A DNA stretch of 64,000 nucleotides from Congeria kusceri (GCA_027627225.1 CM051028.1:27332912-27396911); one strand, 5' to 3'; shown: positions 37,201 through 47,087, numbered from the stretch's first letter. Program-made: numbers and translations. Notes: generated from the sequence alone by a model not told the origin.

Positions 37201-40200
37201 TTTATGATTTTAAGAAATTAACTTAAGTTTTCATTAAAGAGGTTTGTGGCTATGGGCCCTATGACAGTTCTCGATTTAAAACTTAAGATATTACCAATGA
37301 AAGCGCTTAACTTAAGTGAAACATTTGGATCAAATTTTCTATGTACAATCTAATGATTCCTGTTTTCAAAAGTGTAAAATAAGAAACTTCTCAAAATTAT
37401 TTACTGGTTAACAAGATTTTAATGTAAAAAGACCTATACATGAAACAGCAATTTTATGAATTTAAGAAATTTACTTACGTTTTCCCTAAGGAGCTTTGTG
37501 AATAAGGGCCCTGGTCTGTTGGGACACTTAAAAATATTTAAATTTTTTATTGTCCCAATATTAAGGAACATACAAAAATTATTCTCAAAATTGTGTCCCA
37601 ACATTTAGGGCAATATATGATACAATCTATTCTGCATAATATCTATGTCTTAAACCAGTTAATTATTTGTATTTCTTTTGGATAATAATCGCTTACCCAA
37701 ATATATTAATTTTTAATTAAAAATAATTAGAAGGAATATTTTTAGGTGACTGATGATCAATTATTTCTTGCTGGGGACTTAATTGTAATTACTTGAGAAG
37801 CTTAACTGAGAAGACCATGCTTCAGTAGAGTAGACAGTTTGCACCTGGTGTTAACTGCATGTAAACATACCCCTGATGGTGTACATTATGGTTTATAGAT
37901 AAGCAAGTGCAATATACCCTGTCTCAAGTCGATATGCACCAATGTAGTGGCAGGGTATGGAATGTTTGTACAGTAACAACATGAGGTGCTATTTTGGTGT
38001 CCCAATATTAAGGGACACAAAATAAATCAACTTTGAAATTTGTCCTAATATTTAGAGGTGCAAAAAATAATTACTTTTCAAAAAATTAAGGGTGTCCCAA
38101 TATTTAGGGTGTCCCAATATTTAGGGTGGCCCAATATTTAGGGTGTCCCAATACTTAGGGTGGCCCAATATTTAGGGTGGCCCAATACTTATTGTTATTA
38201 CGGTACTCATGTGTTCGCAAATATGCCGAGTACTTATGTTACTTAGGTCATTAATATTAATCATTTGAATAAAGAATCCTCAAATATGCCTTGGTGAACA
38301 CCAAGTAGCCTCTTTTCCTGTATATTCGGCCACTTAAGAGCTTAATTACTGTTGTATCCTAAATGAGCACAATTTCAACACCAGTGAGACTTTTATCTTT
38401 AAAGGTCTCTCCTACGAAATGAAGGCCAACAAATTTGGAGATCAGCCATTCACTTAGTTACTGACCAATTCTAGGCAGACACCCTAGCAACCTTGAATTT
38501 TTCAGATGTTTCCTATCATATGGTTCAGTCTTCATTTTGATAGTTTCCTATCATATGGTTCAGTCTTCATTTTGATAGGAAAGCACTTAAATTTTGTTAC
38601 AATTTTGATCTAATTTATTAAAAGCATAATTTTTTAGACTAACAAACACCAAGTTACTGTTTCAAAATGAATGTTTACAGAAATCCCAGGCTATGTACAA
38701 CAGTTTCAGAGAATTTCTTCAAATAACTTAATTTTGTAAGACAAAATATAAAATTCGCTATTTTTTAAATAAAAAAATGTATTTATAATATAGAATTGTC
38801 ACAATACAAATAACTGACACAAGTTTAATAACAATAAATTTCCATTATTCAGGGGGTGGCCAAATATACAGGGGTGGCTGAATCCATTGGAAAGAAGGAT
38901 AAGATTGAAATTAAAAGCATAATTAGAATAGGACTGTTTCAAAAATATTTTTTATTGTAACGTCTTAAGTCTAAGAATGGGTTGCTGACAACGGGCCACT
39001 GAATGGGTTGCTGACAACGGGCCACTTAATGGGTTGCTGACAACGGGCCACTGAATGGATTGCTGACAACGGGCCACTGAATGGGTTGCTCTCAACGGGC
39101 CACTGTCATAGGCAACAATAAAGTCTTCTATAAATTCCATTAGAATTCCATATTGGCATGGTCTTGCAACATTTTATTACTGATGGCTAGACTTTGTTGT
39201 GAGTTTGGGCTGGAAAACGCTCATTGTTTTAATGAAAACTTTGTTAAAAGGCCAATTAAGATTAGAGCAACAGATGTAGCATGCTTCCAGGTCTCTAAGG
39301 TAAATTTTCAAGTTGCACATTGCCAGCAACACATTTCAATGAAAATGTTGAGGGTATTTTATCACTATGAAGAATTTATTTAATGGTACTGTTCTAAAAT
39401 ATCCCATGTGTAACTTGCCTCATGTTTTTAGGTCTCTGAGGCAAGTGTTCAAGTCGCATGTTGCCCGAAACAAGGGACGCCTGGATGAGGTGAGAATGAG
39501 ATGACCTTCCAGTCAGTTGAATCTCGATGTTTGTCTCAAGTGTTTCAGACTTATTGCGAGTCTGTTGCCTGGGTAGAACTATTACTATGTGTCTCTGATG
39601 AAGATCCCTTTTTACTCCCTATATACAGAAGGACACCATAACTATTACGATTTTGTTTAAATTAAATGAGACGTGTAGTGGGAAAACCAGGCTTAATGCA
39701 TGTGCGTAAAGTGTCGTCCCGGATAACCTGTGCAGTCCGCACAGGCTAATCCAGGATGGCACTTTCCGCTTTTATGGTGTTTTCTGTTTCAAGGAAGTCG
39801 CTTCTAAACATAAATCCACTGTAGGCGGAAAGTGCCGTCCTGGATTAGCCTGTGCGGACTGCATAGGCTGATCCGGGATGATACTTTACGCAGATGCTTT
39901 AAGCCTGGGTTTCCCATGACACTCCTCACATCATTAAAACTTGGGTGACTTAAAAGGGATGTGAATAAGGGTTTTTCTCCTAGTGATGTCTCTGGAGTTT
40001 CATTATTGTTGTATTCATTAATTGTAATGTCTTTAGTTTATGTAAACATTTAATGCAGCCTATTTTTGGTAAGGCTTACTTTAAAAAATAATGTTCATAA
40101 CATATTTGAAATTGTATTACTCAGATTTTGCAAAATAAATAGACCACAGAGCATGTAGTAACATAACATGTCAATAGTTATTAAAGAGAAATAAAAGTTT

Positions 40201-41036
40201 TAATTTGGATAATTATTATTGTTTGTTTATAAGACAACGTTACATTGTATAATTATGTAACAAATAAACATGCTATTTATTTTACATGTATATTTTGGCA
40301 CTGGCTAGTTTGTACTGTGGATACAAATGAGAAAAGTTACTTAAATTTAGTAAAGTTGAAATATTTTAATTTCTGCAATTCTTGTCCTTCATTTCAGTTA
40401 CGGTTGCATCAGATCACAGACGACATCCGACAGCAGTTGAACATTCCCCGCTATGACATTGATGATGACACAAGCCTCTCGATGACCAAGACTGACGACA
40501 CACTGACAAACGGAGCAAATATTGACCTTGACAAGTACACTGGCTATGGCCATCCTAGAAAGGGACGAGGTGAGAACGATGTGGAACCAGATGAAATTGG
40601 ATTGAACGGAACTCTCGAGACGTCGAAAACCTCGAAAGTCAGTGAAGACCATTCTGCTGATACATACAACTTTAAGAGTACGGAAGACGATGATCTTTAC
40701 AGTACTATTAGATCTGATATGAACAACACTGCTAATCTGAATGACACGCACACGCTTAAAACATACCAGATGAGTATTAACGAGCAGGAAGAGTTAGAGG
40801 AAGGGGAAGTCGATGAGAGACATTCAATTGATGACAGGCAAGATAATGGGAAGAATTCAGCTGTTAACGGTCATACCAGTGAAAATGTCCATCACCATGA
40901 TGATGATGATGAGGTGGAGGAGGAGGAAGAAGATGATTATTATGATGATTATGAAGATGATGGTGATGATGAAGATGACGCCCCGCCGACTGAACCAACG
41001 GCCACGTACAGGACTGATGACGATGATGATTTCTAA
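19215..41036 (+). CDS. SPATA7: SPATA7 orthologue, 10 coding exons
   Basis: Exons: 19215-19227, 20230-20286, 20551-20640, 21308-21355, 21799-21926, 23682-24454, 25481-25516, 36873-36950, 39432-39489, 40398-41036. Phases join into 639 residues (human ~599). Near the N-terminus LTTQYLVLDHMNNHYSKI resembles human 'LSTLQLVKNHMAVHYNKI'. Exon 6 has GDVLDKRSHVF and PFTPRTLKT...LSQYKYY, almost identical to the human block. Exons 8-9 give DEEAMYVRFMRDVTNEVL and RSLRQVFKSHVARNK, matching 'DEEELLYLSFIEDVTDEIL...LFERHIKQNK'. In vertebrates SPATA7 sits at the ciliary transition zone/photoreceptor connecting cilium and is an LCA3 disease gene. The start is the least certain part: the ATG in exon 1 has a weak context, and an in-frame Met follows in exon 2. 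The long intron between exons 7 and 8 is ~11.4 kb. Confidence 0.92.
20697..20986. mobile_element. MITE with poly-C/poly-G TIRs
   Basis: TCAATATTTTCCCCCAGG at the left mirrors CCTGGGGGGGGGAATATTGA at the right. It lies in the SPATA7 intron after exon 3. The 132-codon ORF starting at 20541 runs from exon 3 into this element and is not real beyond 20640. Confidence 0.75.
21955..23168. repeat. Composite tandem-core repeats in SPATA7 intron 5
   Basis: The left end TAGCTGGACTGTTCACC and right end GAGCGCGCTCTCCTGAGACA + GCTCTTGTGA resemble the 41703-43248 family. Within it, at 22316-23000, about five ~145-bp units share GATAACTCAAGAAAGGCTTG, TTTTTGGTACACATGTGTAA and GACAGAGTTATGGCCCC. This is the plus-strand version of the 15880-16435 repeat, apparently nested in an older element. 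Confidence 0.75.
23682..24454 (+). CDS. SPATA7: SPATA7 exon 6, conserved central block
   Basis: The largest internal exon (773 bp). It starts in phase 0 with GEPDPDDEEDQLVHSIM after a CTCCACCTTACAG acceptor and ends AAG|GTAAAC in phase 2. Residues around 200-230 of the protein hold DVLDKRSHVFTEGKPFTPRT and LKTDRKS...LSQYKYYNK, the best-conserved segment of SPATA7. The second half is low-complexity, polar and Pro/Gln-rich (KPQPKPRQQR) and probably disordered. The apparent ORF beginning at 23326 is intron read-through and not part of the protein. Confidence 0.92.
25245..25430. mobile_element. Palindromic MITE copy 6, next to SPATA7 exon 7
   Basis: GAGGCGCGTTGTGGGAAAAC ... TTTTCCCACGACGCA. The left inner hairpin is deleted, and the right terminus is interrupted. 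It stops only ~50 bp before the exon 7 acceptor at 25480/25481. Confidence 0.88.
26224..26573. repeat. ~175-bp tandem duplication with CACGTG sites
   Basis: AATTATGCAGCATAACTCTG ... TTTCTCAAATATTTTMACTT CATTGTAA occurs twice in a row with about 10% divergence. Each copy contains GTCACGTGGAGTAGTAA. It is intronic (SPATA7), with no coding signal. Confidence 0.85.
27595..27972. mobile_element. CAGTG/CACTG MITE copy 3 (longest)
   Basis: CAGTGGTTTTTTTTCACC at the left, with GGGGAAAGGTGGCGGGGCCC just inside, and CCCTAAAAAACACTG at the right. Flanks are AAAGA and AAAGG, a 5-bp duplication with one mismatch. Relative to the other copies it is inverted and has a longer interior. Confidence 0.82.
28708..28758 (+). 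CDS. SPATA7: Candidate 51-bp cassette exon of SPATA7
   Basis: Inside the 11.4-kb intron, GTTGTAATAG|AGTGGTGAAG and CCAAATAG|GTAATG bound exactly 51 bp. Read in the phase left by exon 7 (GA|) it gives EVVKPVLQRKEVMFKPN and leaves AG|, which exon 8 completes as R before DEEAMYV. Frame is kept with or without it. The acceptor's pyrimidine tract is weak and I recall no equivalent in human SPATA7, so this is a prediction only. Confidence 0.42.
29238..29505. mobile_element. Palindromic MITE copy 7, TSD ATAT
   Basis: GAAGCGTGTCGTGGGAAAAC ... CATGACACACCTC, flanked by ATAT on both sides. Both nested hairpins are present. Confidence 0.9.
29945..30173. mobile_element. MITE with ~37-bp TIRs
   Basis: AATACGCTAGTCATTTGTTC + CAAGAGTATGTATAAGT on the left is inverted on the right (ACTTATACATTTTCTCGG + AACAATTGACTAGCAT). 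Interior inverted segments include GAGGCTCCG/CGGAGCCTC and GTGTGATA.../TATCACAC. It lies in the SPATA7 large intron. Confidence 0.8.
30767..31067. mobile_element. Palindromic MITE copy 8, TSD AAAT
   Basis: GTGGCGTGGTGTGGGAAAGC ... TTCCCACCACAAGCCTG between AAAT 30763-30766 and AAAT 31068-31071. The right inner hairpin is partly duplicated (CCCGGATTAGCCAGTGCGGA appears twice), making this the longest copy. Confidence 0.9.
32283..32825. mobile_element. Possible degenerate inverted-repeat element
   Basis: ATTACTCCGAGTCAC near 32291 is inverted as GTGACTCAGAGTAAT near 32797. CAATCTCATTAAAT near 32348 is loosely inverted near 32780. Borders and duplication are not readable. Confidence 0.35.
34502..34750 (+). 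repeat. Truncated copy of the GCTCGACTATTCGAAG repeat family
   Basis: TAGCTCGACTGTTCAAAGAA + TAGTTGAGCC start, followed by one core unit (AAGTTATTCACTTGAAAAC ... TTTTGACAGAGTTATGCCCC). There is no right-hand hairpin end. The full-length relative is at 41703-43248. Confidence 0.75.
35070..36365. repeat. ~145-bp tandem array with GGGGTGGGTGGGG in every unit
   Basis: Eight units share GGGATTGCATATGGGGTGGG + TGGGGTCAAGGTC, ACTAAAAATAGAAAAATGG, TTTCCACTCAATAACTTG and GAGATATTTTAATGAAGCTT. Each carries three or four G-runs and so could form a G-quadruplex on the plus strand. It lies just left of SPATA7 exon 8, in the large intron. Outer units are more diverged than inner ones. Confidence 0.92.
36873..36950 (+). 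CDS. SPATA7: SPATA7 exon 8, conserved helix block
   Basis: After a TTTTAATGTTTTACAG acceptor it encodes DEEAMYVRFMRDVTNEVLDR then GIYTD. The alignment with human 'DEEELLYLSFIEDVTDEILKLGLFSN' fixes gene identity beyond the exon 6 block. The donor is ACAG|GTGAGA, phase 2. With exon 9 this forms an amphipathic helical segment. Confidence 0.92.
36998..37513. mobile_element. Two adjacent copies of a GGGCCATAT...ATGGGCCC MITE
   Basis: The first (36998-37259) runs from GGGGCCATATCCACTAAGC to GTTTGTGGCTATGGGCCC. The second (about 37254-37513) ends GAGCTTTGTGAATAAGGGCC. Both contain GATTTTAAGAAATTAACTTA-like interior. A third copy at 47143-47814 carries a SINE. It starts ~50 bp after SPATA7 exon 8. 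Confidence 0.75.
38085..38195. repeat. 17-bp tandem array (GTCCCAATATTTAGGGT)
   Basis: Six units alternate GTCCCAATATTTAGG and GGCCCAATATTTAGG. Single related phrases occur upstream (37540-37610, 38000-38080), so the array sits in a longer repeat region of the SPATA7 intron between exons 8 and 9. Confidence 0.88.
38492..38580. repeat. 33-bp direct duplication
   Basis: TTTCCTATCATATGGTTCAG + TCTTCATTTTGATAG is present twice in tandem. Confidence 0.88.
38976..39104. repeat. 26-bp tandem array, 5 units
   Basis: GAATGGGTTGCTGACAACGG + GCCACT repeated five times, the last with CTCTCAACGG. It lies ~330 bp upstream of SPATA7 exon 9. Confidence 0.92.
39668..39927. mobile_element. Palindromic MITE copy 9
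   Basis: GAGACGTGTAGTGGGAAAAC ... CCATGACACTCCTC, flanked by AAAT and ACAT. It lies in the intron between SPATA7 exons 9 and 10. Confidence 0.9.
40398..41036 (+). CDS. SPATA7: SPATA7 last coding exon with acidic tail
   Basis: It begins LRLHQITDDIRQQLNIPRYD in phase 0 after TTCATTTCAG and ends DDDDDF with TAA at 41034-41036. The final ~50 residues are nearly all D/E/Y, encoded by a GAT/GAA/GAG-rich tract (40895-40980) close to a triplet microsatellite. Human SPATA7 lacks such a tail as far as I remember. A possible poly(A) signal ATTAAA is at about 41165; AATAAA at about 44607 is a far alternative. Confidence 0.9.
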   Translation, partial: LRLHQITDDIRQQLNIPRYDIDDDTSLSMTKTDDTLTNGANIDLDKYTGYGHPRKGRGENDVEPDEIGLNGTLETSKTSKVSEDHSADTYNFKSTEDDDLYSTIRSDMNNTANLNDTHTLKTYQMSINEQEELEEGEVDERHSIDDRQDNGKNSAVNGHTSENVHHHDDDDEVEEEEEDDYYDDYEDDGDDEDDAPPTEPTATYRTDDDDDF

Positions 41037-41346
41037 GTGTGCTGTCAACTTATTAATTTGTGCTTCAAAAAGCAGTTTTCCAGTTGTCTTGGGATATCAT
41101 GATTACATTCAAACAGTGAAGCTACTGCTTCACTGTCTTATGTTACATACTTGCAACTATGAGAAATTAAAAACAACATAGCGGAGATATTTAAATGCTT
41201 TTTTGAGGGGAAATATTGAATTAAATTTTCCTCTGTTTTAACATATTTGGTATCAAGTATCAATGTCAGTTATGACCAAAAGGAGCACTTGAAGAACAGT
41301 AGATTCACTGACTAATTATGTGCTGATCACTGTGATTAAAACAAAT

Positions 41347-41560
41347 GAGGCATGTTGTGGAAAACCCGGGCTTAATGCATCTGCGTAAAGTGTCGTCCTG
41401 GACTGATCCAGGACAACACTGCGCTTTTATAGTATTTTCTGTTTCAATGAAGTCTCTTCTAAACATAAATCCGCTGTAAACAGAAAGCAGATTGCACAGG
41501 CTAATCCAGGACAACACGACACGCAGAGGCATTAAGCCCGGGTTTCCCATGACACGCCTC
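41347..41560. mobile_element. Palindromic MITE copy 10, TSD AAAT
   Basis: GAGGCATGTTGTGGAAAACC ... CATGACACGCCTC, with AAAT directly on both sides. It sits ~300 bp after the SPATA7 stop codon, possibly inside the 3' UTR. The inner hairpins are reduced. Confidence 0.9.
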
Positions 41561-41702
41561 AAATTGTCCTGTATTTATATGATATGCTGTAGGATATTCT
41601 AAAGACAAAAAATTCCAGAAACATCTTAAATAATATCTTATACTTAACCTTAAAATCTTATCCTTAACCTTAAAATCAACATTTGATTTAACTGTTTATT
41701 TT

Positions 41703-43248
41703 TAGCTCGACTATTCGAAGAATAGGTGAGCTTTCCTACTACCTCCAGCGTCGGCGTCTGCGTCTGAATTTGGTTAAAGTTTTTATTCAAAAGTCTTGTA
41801 ACTTCGAAGCTACATAAGTTATTCACTTGAAACTTGGAATATACCTTTGTCATCAACTCCAGTGTCAGGGACAACATTCCCCTTAACTCTGTTTTGTATT
41901 TTGACAGAGTTATGCCCCTTTTTCAATTAGATTTTCTGGTTAAAGTTTATATTCAAAAGTTTGGTAACTTCAAAACTACATAAGTTATTCACTTCAAACT
42001 TGTTACTAACCTTTGTCATTAACTCCAGTATCAAGGGCAACATTCCGTATAACTCTGTTTTGTATTTTGACAGAGTTATGTCCCTTTTTCACATAGATTT
42101 TCTGGTTAAAGTTAATATTCAAAAGTTTTGTAACTTCAAAACTACATAAAAGTTATTCACTTGAAACTTGGAACTAACCTTTGTCATTAACTCCAGTGTC
42201 AGGGGCAACATTCCCCATAACTCTGTTTTGTATTTTGACAGATTTATACCCCTTTTTCACTTAGATTTTCTGGTTAAAGTTTATATTCAAAAGTTTTGTA
42301 ACTTCAAAACTACATAAGTTATTCACTTGAAACTTGGAAAACCTTGTCATCAACTCCAGTATCAAGGGCAACATTTCCCATAGCTTTGTTTTGTATTTGA
42401 CAGAGTTATGCCCCTTTTCACATAGATTTTCTGGTTAAAGTTAATGTTCAACAGTTTTGTTACTTCAGTACTACAAAAGCTATTCTCAAGTAAACTTGGA
42501 ATATACCTTTGTCATCAACTCCAGTATCAGGGTGAATTTTCCCCATAACTCTATTTTGTATTTTGATAGAGTTATGTCCCTTTTTCACATAGATTTTCTG
42601 TTTAAAGTTTATATTCAACAGTTTTCGTAACTTCAAAACTACAGAAGTTATTCACTTGAAACTTGGAGCTAACCTTTATCATCAACTCTAGTACCAGGGG
42701 CAACATTACCCATAACTCTATTTTGTATTTTGACATAGTTATGCACCCTTTTTACTTAGATTTTCAGTTTAAAGTTTATCAAAAGTTTGGTAACTTCAAA
42801 ACTACATAAGTTATTCGCTTGAAACTTGGAACTAACCTTTGTCATCAACTCTAGTATCAGGGGCAACATTACCCATAACTATGTTTTGTATTTTGACAAA
42901 GTTATGCCCCTTTTTCACATAGATTTTCTAGTTAAAGTTTATATTCAAAAGTTTTGTTATTTCAAAACTACGTAAGTTATTCACTTGAAACTTGGAACTT
43001 ACCTTTGTCATCAACTCTAGTATCAGGGGCTACATTACCCATAACGCTGTTTTGTATTTTGACAGAGTTAGCCCACTTTTTACATAGACTTTGTGGTTAA
43101 AGTTTTTGTTCCAAACATTTATAAACAATACAAGGCTTCACTTAAAAATATTGTATTTTAACAAATTTATGCCCCTTTCACTATCCAAAATATGTACCAA
43201 CTGAAATACTTCAAATAGTCGAGCGCGCTGTCCTCTGACAGCTCTTGT
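41703..43248 (+). mobile_element. Tandem-core repeat, Helentron-like ends
   Basis: The left end TAGCTCGACTATTCGAAGAA + TAG and right segment CTTCAAATAGTCGAGC (43209-43224) are inverted. After this comes a hairpin GCTGTC-CTCT-GACAGC (43227-43242) and CTCTTGTT. Between them are about nine ~165-bp units (AAGTTATTCACTTGAAACTT + GGAA ... TTTTGACAGAGTTATGCCCC). Sub-terminal inverted repeats plus a 3' hairpin and a central minisatellite are the described layout of non-autonomous Helentrons; I infer this class and see no protein evidence for it. Confidence 0.7.
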
Positions 43249-44013
43249 TATTATTACAGCGCATTGTGCTAACTGTTGATAAAGTATCACCTGTAGTATT
43301 ATTTTTGGTGTATAAAAATGTAAAAAGATTCACAAATGTATATGTACTTTTAATAATATAACATTTTCAAACTTTTAACTTAAATGAAAAATGTTTTAAG
43401 ATACACTTAAGATGTTTCTGGAATATGGTCCCAGAATAGTATAGGGTAACTTGTTGAACAAATTATTTCATGATTTTGTGTTGTTGTTTTTTAATCTGTA
43501 GAGTGCGCTTAAATGATTACGATATATACATAGAACTTTACATCTTTTATAAATATAATATGTAACTGTATCTTGGAAAATGTGTTGTTACTATCGTACT
43601 GTTTGAGTTCATAATTCCCACTGCTTGAGTTTCTGCAGTTAAGACATTTACAAAGTATATGAAAACAGTGAACAAGCCCCTTTAATAAAAAGAAGTTGGT
43701 TTGCATGATGTTGTGCAACAGTCTTGTAATCAGTGTATGTTACAGTAATTCACAGATTTATCTTATTTGTCTTAAGGGATACTCGCATTGTAAGCAGTAT
43801 CAGTGTCTCATAAACTATTCAGCCAGAAGTGACATTACATCTTATAGTAATTCTTCAATTACTAGTATGTGTTACATGTTCAAAGTAACATTTCAGAACT
43901 GCTGCATTATAATGTATGCATTTCTTGTTACACATTTTTGGTGAATAGTTATTTTTTGTAGACTTTGTTCAACAATGAATACATGACATGCACTTCAAAG
44001 TATTAATATATAT

Positions 44014-44274
44014 GTGGCGCGTCGTGAGAAAACCGGTCTGAATGCATGTGCGTAAAGTCTAGTCCCGGATTAGCCTGTGCAGTCTGCACAGGCTAATCCG
44101 GGATGGCACTTTCCACTTTTATGGTATTTTCTGTTTCAAGGAAGTCTCTTCTAAACATAAATTCACTGTAGGCGGAAAGTGCCGTCCTGGATTAGCCTGT
44201 GCGGACTGCACAGGCTAATCCGGGACGACACTTTACGCACATGCATTACGACCGGTTTTCTCACGACGCGCCAC
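44014..44274. mobile_element. Palindromic MITE copy 11, best-preserved, TSD ATAT
   Basis: Reference copy of the family. GTGGCGCGTCGTGAGAAAAC at the left is inverted at the right (TTTTCTCACGACGCGCCAC), with ATAT on both sides. Each arm holds its own perfect inner palindrome, GGATTAGCCTGTGCAGTCTG + CACAGGCTAATCC in the left arm and the GCGGACTGC version in the right. The centre is CTTTTATGGTATTTTCTGTT + TCAAGGAAGTCTCTTC. It has no coding capacity. As single strands it would fold as a long stem with two side hairpins. Confidence 0.95.
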
Positions 44275-45018
44275 ATATTGTTTTAAGAGTTCTCACCTAA
44301 AACAAGCTGTCTCAATTACATTCCATCCAATAAAAGATGTGATAAAAGATGTGAAGTTACTTTATTTTGTCTGAAGTATTTTGAAAATTTGTATATAATT
44401 AAATATGTTTGTTTTTTCTTGTGTTGGTATGCTAGCAGATGAATATTGTTAGAATTATGTACCCTTTTAGTGCAATTTCTTTGTTTTTCCTTCTTGTTAT
44501 TGTTGACCTCTTTTTGGGATGGTTAAATATGCGTAGTTTATATACTTTATTTACATTTTATTTGTTGTTTGTTTCTCAGAGTAATGCCTTTGTTTTTCAT
44601 CATTTTGAAATAAACTGAAGCAGTTGCTCCATGATGAACACCTGTCGATGTTTTACCTATGTATTTACCTTGTATTTAAATGTTAGTTAGAATAGTCTTG
44701 CTCTGGACTATCAATTTTGTACATTGTTTATCGGTAGAAAGCTGTGTTAAATGATTCAAAGAATGGTTACTGTTTCGTATACTATGTCACCTGATTTCAT
44801 GATGTTGTTTTTTTCATGTTGCCAATTTGCTAAATGTATTTTCAGTTGAAAAATCCAGATCTACTTTTCAGCTGAATTGGATAACGATTATTTGTTCAAT
44901 AATATGAATGATAATGTTTTGTGATAAACTGCTGATATCCTTATCCCTGTTACTTGTTTCATTATTGTTCCTTATGAATAACATTATGTACATTTTCCTA
45001 GTGTATGGAAATACATTT

Positions 45019-45215
45019 GAGGCACGTCGTGGGAAAACCGGACTTAATGCATGTGCGTAAAGTGTCGTCCCGGATTAGCCTGTGCAGTCCGCACAGGCTA
45101 ATCCAGGACGGCACTTTCCGCCTACAGTGGATTTATGTTTAGAAGAGACTTTCTTAAAACAGAAAATACCATAAAAGCGGAAAGTGTCGTCCCGGATCAG
45201 CCCACGACGCGCCTC
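45019..45215. mobile_element. Palindromic MITE copy 12, TSD ATTT, internal deletion
   Basis: GAGGCACGTCGTGGGAAAAC ... CCCACGACGCGCCTC between two ATTT. The right inner hairpin is deleted, joining GTCGTCCCGGATCAG straight to CCCACGACG. Confidence 0.92.
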
Positions 45216-45673
45216 ATTTCTTATAACAGATATAGTATATAGAATATAAATGCAATTATTTTTTTTCATATATTATTAACTGTGCAATACTGCTGAAGGA
45301 ATCGGTATGCAAGCATATAAATGCACTTTTCTGTAATGGTAATACATTTGTTAGTTGTGTTGCTAATAAAACCATGTAATAACATTTACGAATTAATGGT
45401 ATGGGATATTAAAAATATATTTATTTACAGGGTGTTGAAATTATTATATTACAGTGCAAATAAACTGATAACATTATCCTACAAAATATGGGGTTTTCAG
45501 ATGTCATGTGTCTGCAACTTTACACAAATGCATATGTATTCTTGGTCTTATTCTTTAACATTCTGCAATCAAATTAAATGTCTGAAAGTTCAAACTGTTT
45601 GCATGGGCTTATATTTCAAAAGGTGGGTAACCATGGGACTTTTATGTGCATTGGTTCATGCTGTTTTACATAT

Positions 45674-45907
45674 GAGGCGTGTTGTGGGAAACCCAGGCTT
45701 AATGCATGTGCGTAAAGTGTTGTCCCAGATTGGCCTGTGCAGTCCGCTCAGGCTAATCCAGGACGGCACTTTCCGCCTACAGAGGATTTATGTTTAGAAG
45801 AGACTTCCTTGAAACAGAAAATACCATAAAGTCTGCACAGGCAGATCCGGGACGACACTTAACGCACAATGTCATGCATTAAGCCCGGTTTTCCCATGAC
45901 ATGCCTT
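45674..45907. mobile_element. Palindromic MITE copy 13, TSD ATAT
   Basis: GAGGCGTGTTGTGGGAAACC ... CCCATGACATGCCTT between two ATAT. The right inner hairpin is shortened. Confidence 0.9.
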
Positions 45908-46826
45908 ATATGTTTTAATTCATAAGACACTTGTACTTGTGTAATACACGTATTGATGTGACTGCTGTGCTGATAGTATTTAAAAATGTATGCTGTTTTA
46001 ATAATTTGTTAAATAATTTTGTCACACACTGAAATGCGTATTTTTGTATCACCAGGTTTCCATTAAACTATGGTTATGTTCATTTAACATTACTATCAGT
46101 CATAAGTAAGGACACAGATAAAAAATATTGTAGTTTTGATATAACTTTGCCCAACCTCTATTGGTTAGAAAAGTGCTACCATACTATGATTTTTTTTTAA
46201 ATAACAAATCCACAGGCCTCAACAGAAAAGTGCAGTGTTAAAGCTGTCAGCAGTTGTCTGTGTCTATGTCAGAGGTTCAGACTATGTCAAATTGCATTCA
46301 AGTTTTAATATTGTAATTCCTCATTTCGTGATACTTACTTGTCTTTCTATAGAGATGTTTTTTATTTGCTCACATTTGTTAAAATATCTATATTTACATG
46401 TAAATATGAAATATTGCTTTGTTTATAAAATGTTTAATAGTTATTGAAGACTTTTGTAAACGTATTATATTTAAATGTATATTTTTTTAATGCAAATTCA
46501 TGCACTTTCTTGTTGTTCATTGTGGATGTTGTATCCACTGTTTAAATGCAGCATAGATCACTACTTTTTAATAAGCATTTAAATGAAATCATCATGTTCA
46601 ATATCGGCCTTATTTTGCAATATTGTTTAGTAAGAATTGGTAACTTTCATTGTCAAAGTACAAGTACATAAGGACATTAATATCTAGCCACAAGACTAGG
46701 CTCACAAATAATGTACATTCATATTAAAATACCAGAAATACAAGGTGCACACAAGATAGAGGAGCCCTGGGTTTTATTTATAAAACAAGTTTAATATCAA
46801 ACTACCAGTGTTGGCCTTGATGATAT

Positions 46827-47087
46827 GATGCGCGTCGTGGGAAAACCGGACATAATGCATGTGCGTAAAGTGTCGTCCCGGATTAGCATATGCAGTCCGC
46901 ACAGGCTAATCCGGGATGGCACTTTCTGCTTTTATGCTATTTTCTGTTTCAAGGAAGTCTCTTCTAAACATAAATCCACTTTATGCGGAAAGTGCCGTCC
47001 TGGATTAGCCTGTGCGGACTGCACAGGCTAATCCGGGACGACACTTTACGCACATGCATTAAGTTCGGTTTTCCCACGACGCGCCTC
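46827..47087. mobile_element. Palindromic MITE copy 14, TSD ATAT
   Basis: GATGCGCGTCGTGGGAAAAC ... CCCACGACGCGCCTC between two ATAT. Both hairpins are intact. It is very similar to copy 11, so probably a recent insertion. Confidence 0.92.

Noticed and set aside
38085..38195. Interstitial telomere repeat
   Set aside because: TTAGGGT occurs once per 17-bp unit (GTCCCAATATTTAGGGT), not as tandem TTAGGG.
40813..41181. Met/Lys/Arg-rich ORF over the SPATA7 end
   Set aside because: Off-frame reading of the GAT/GAG-rich acidic tract.
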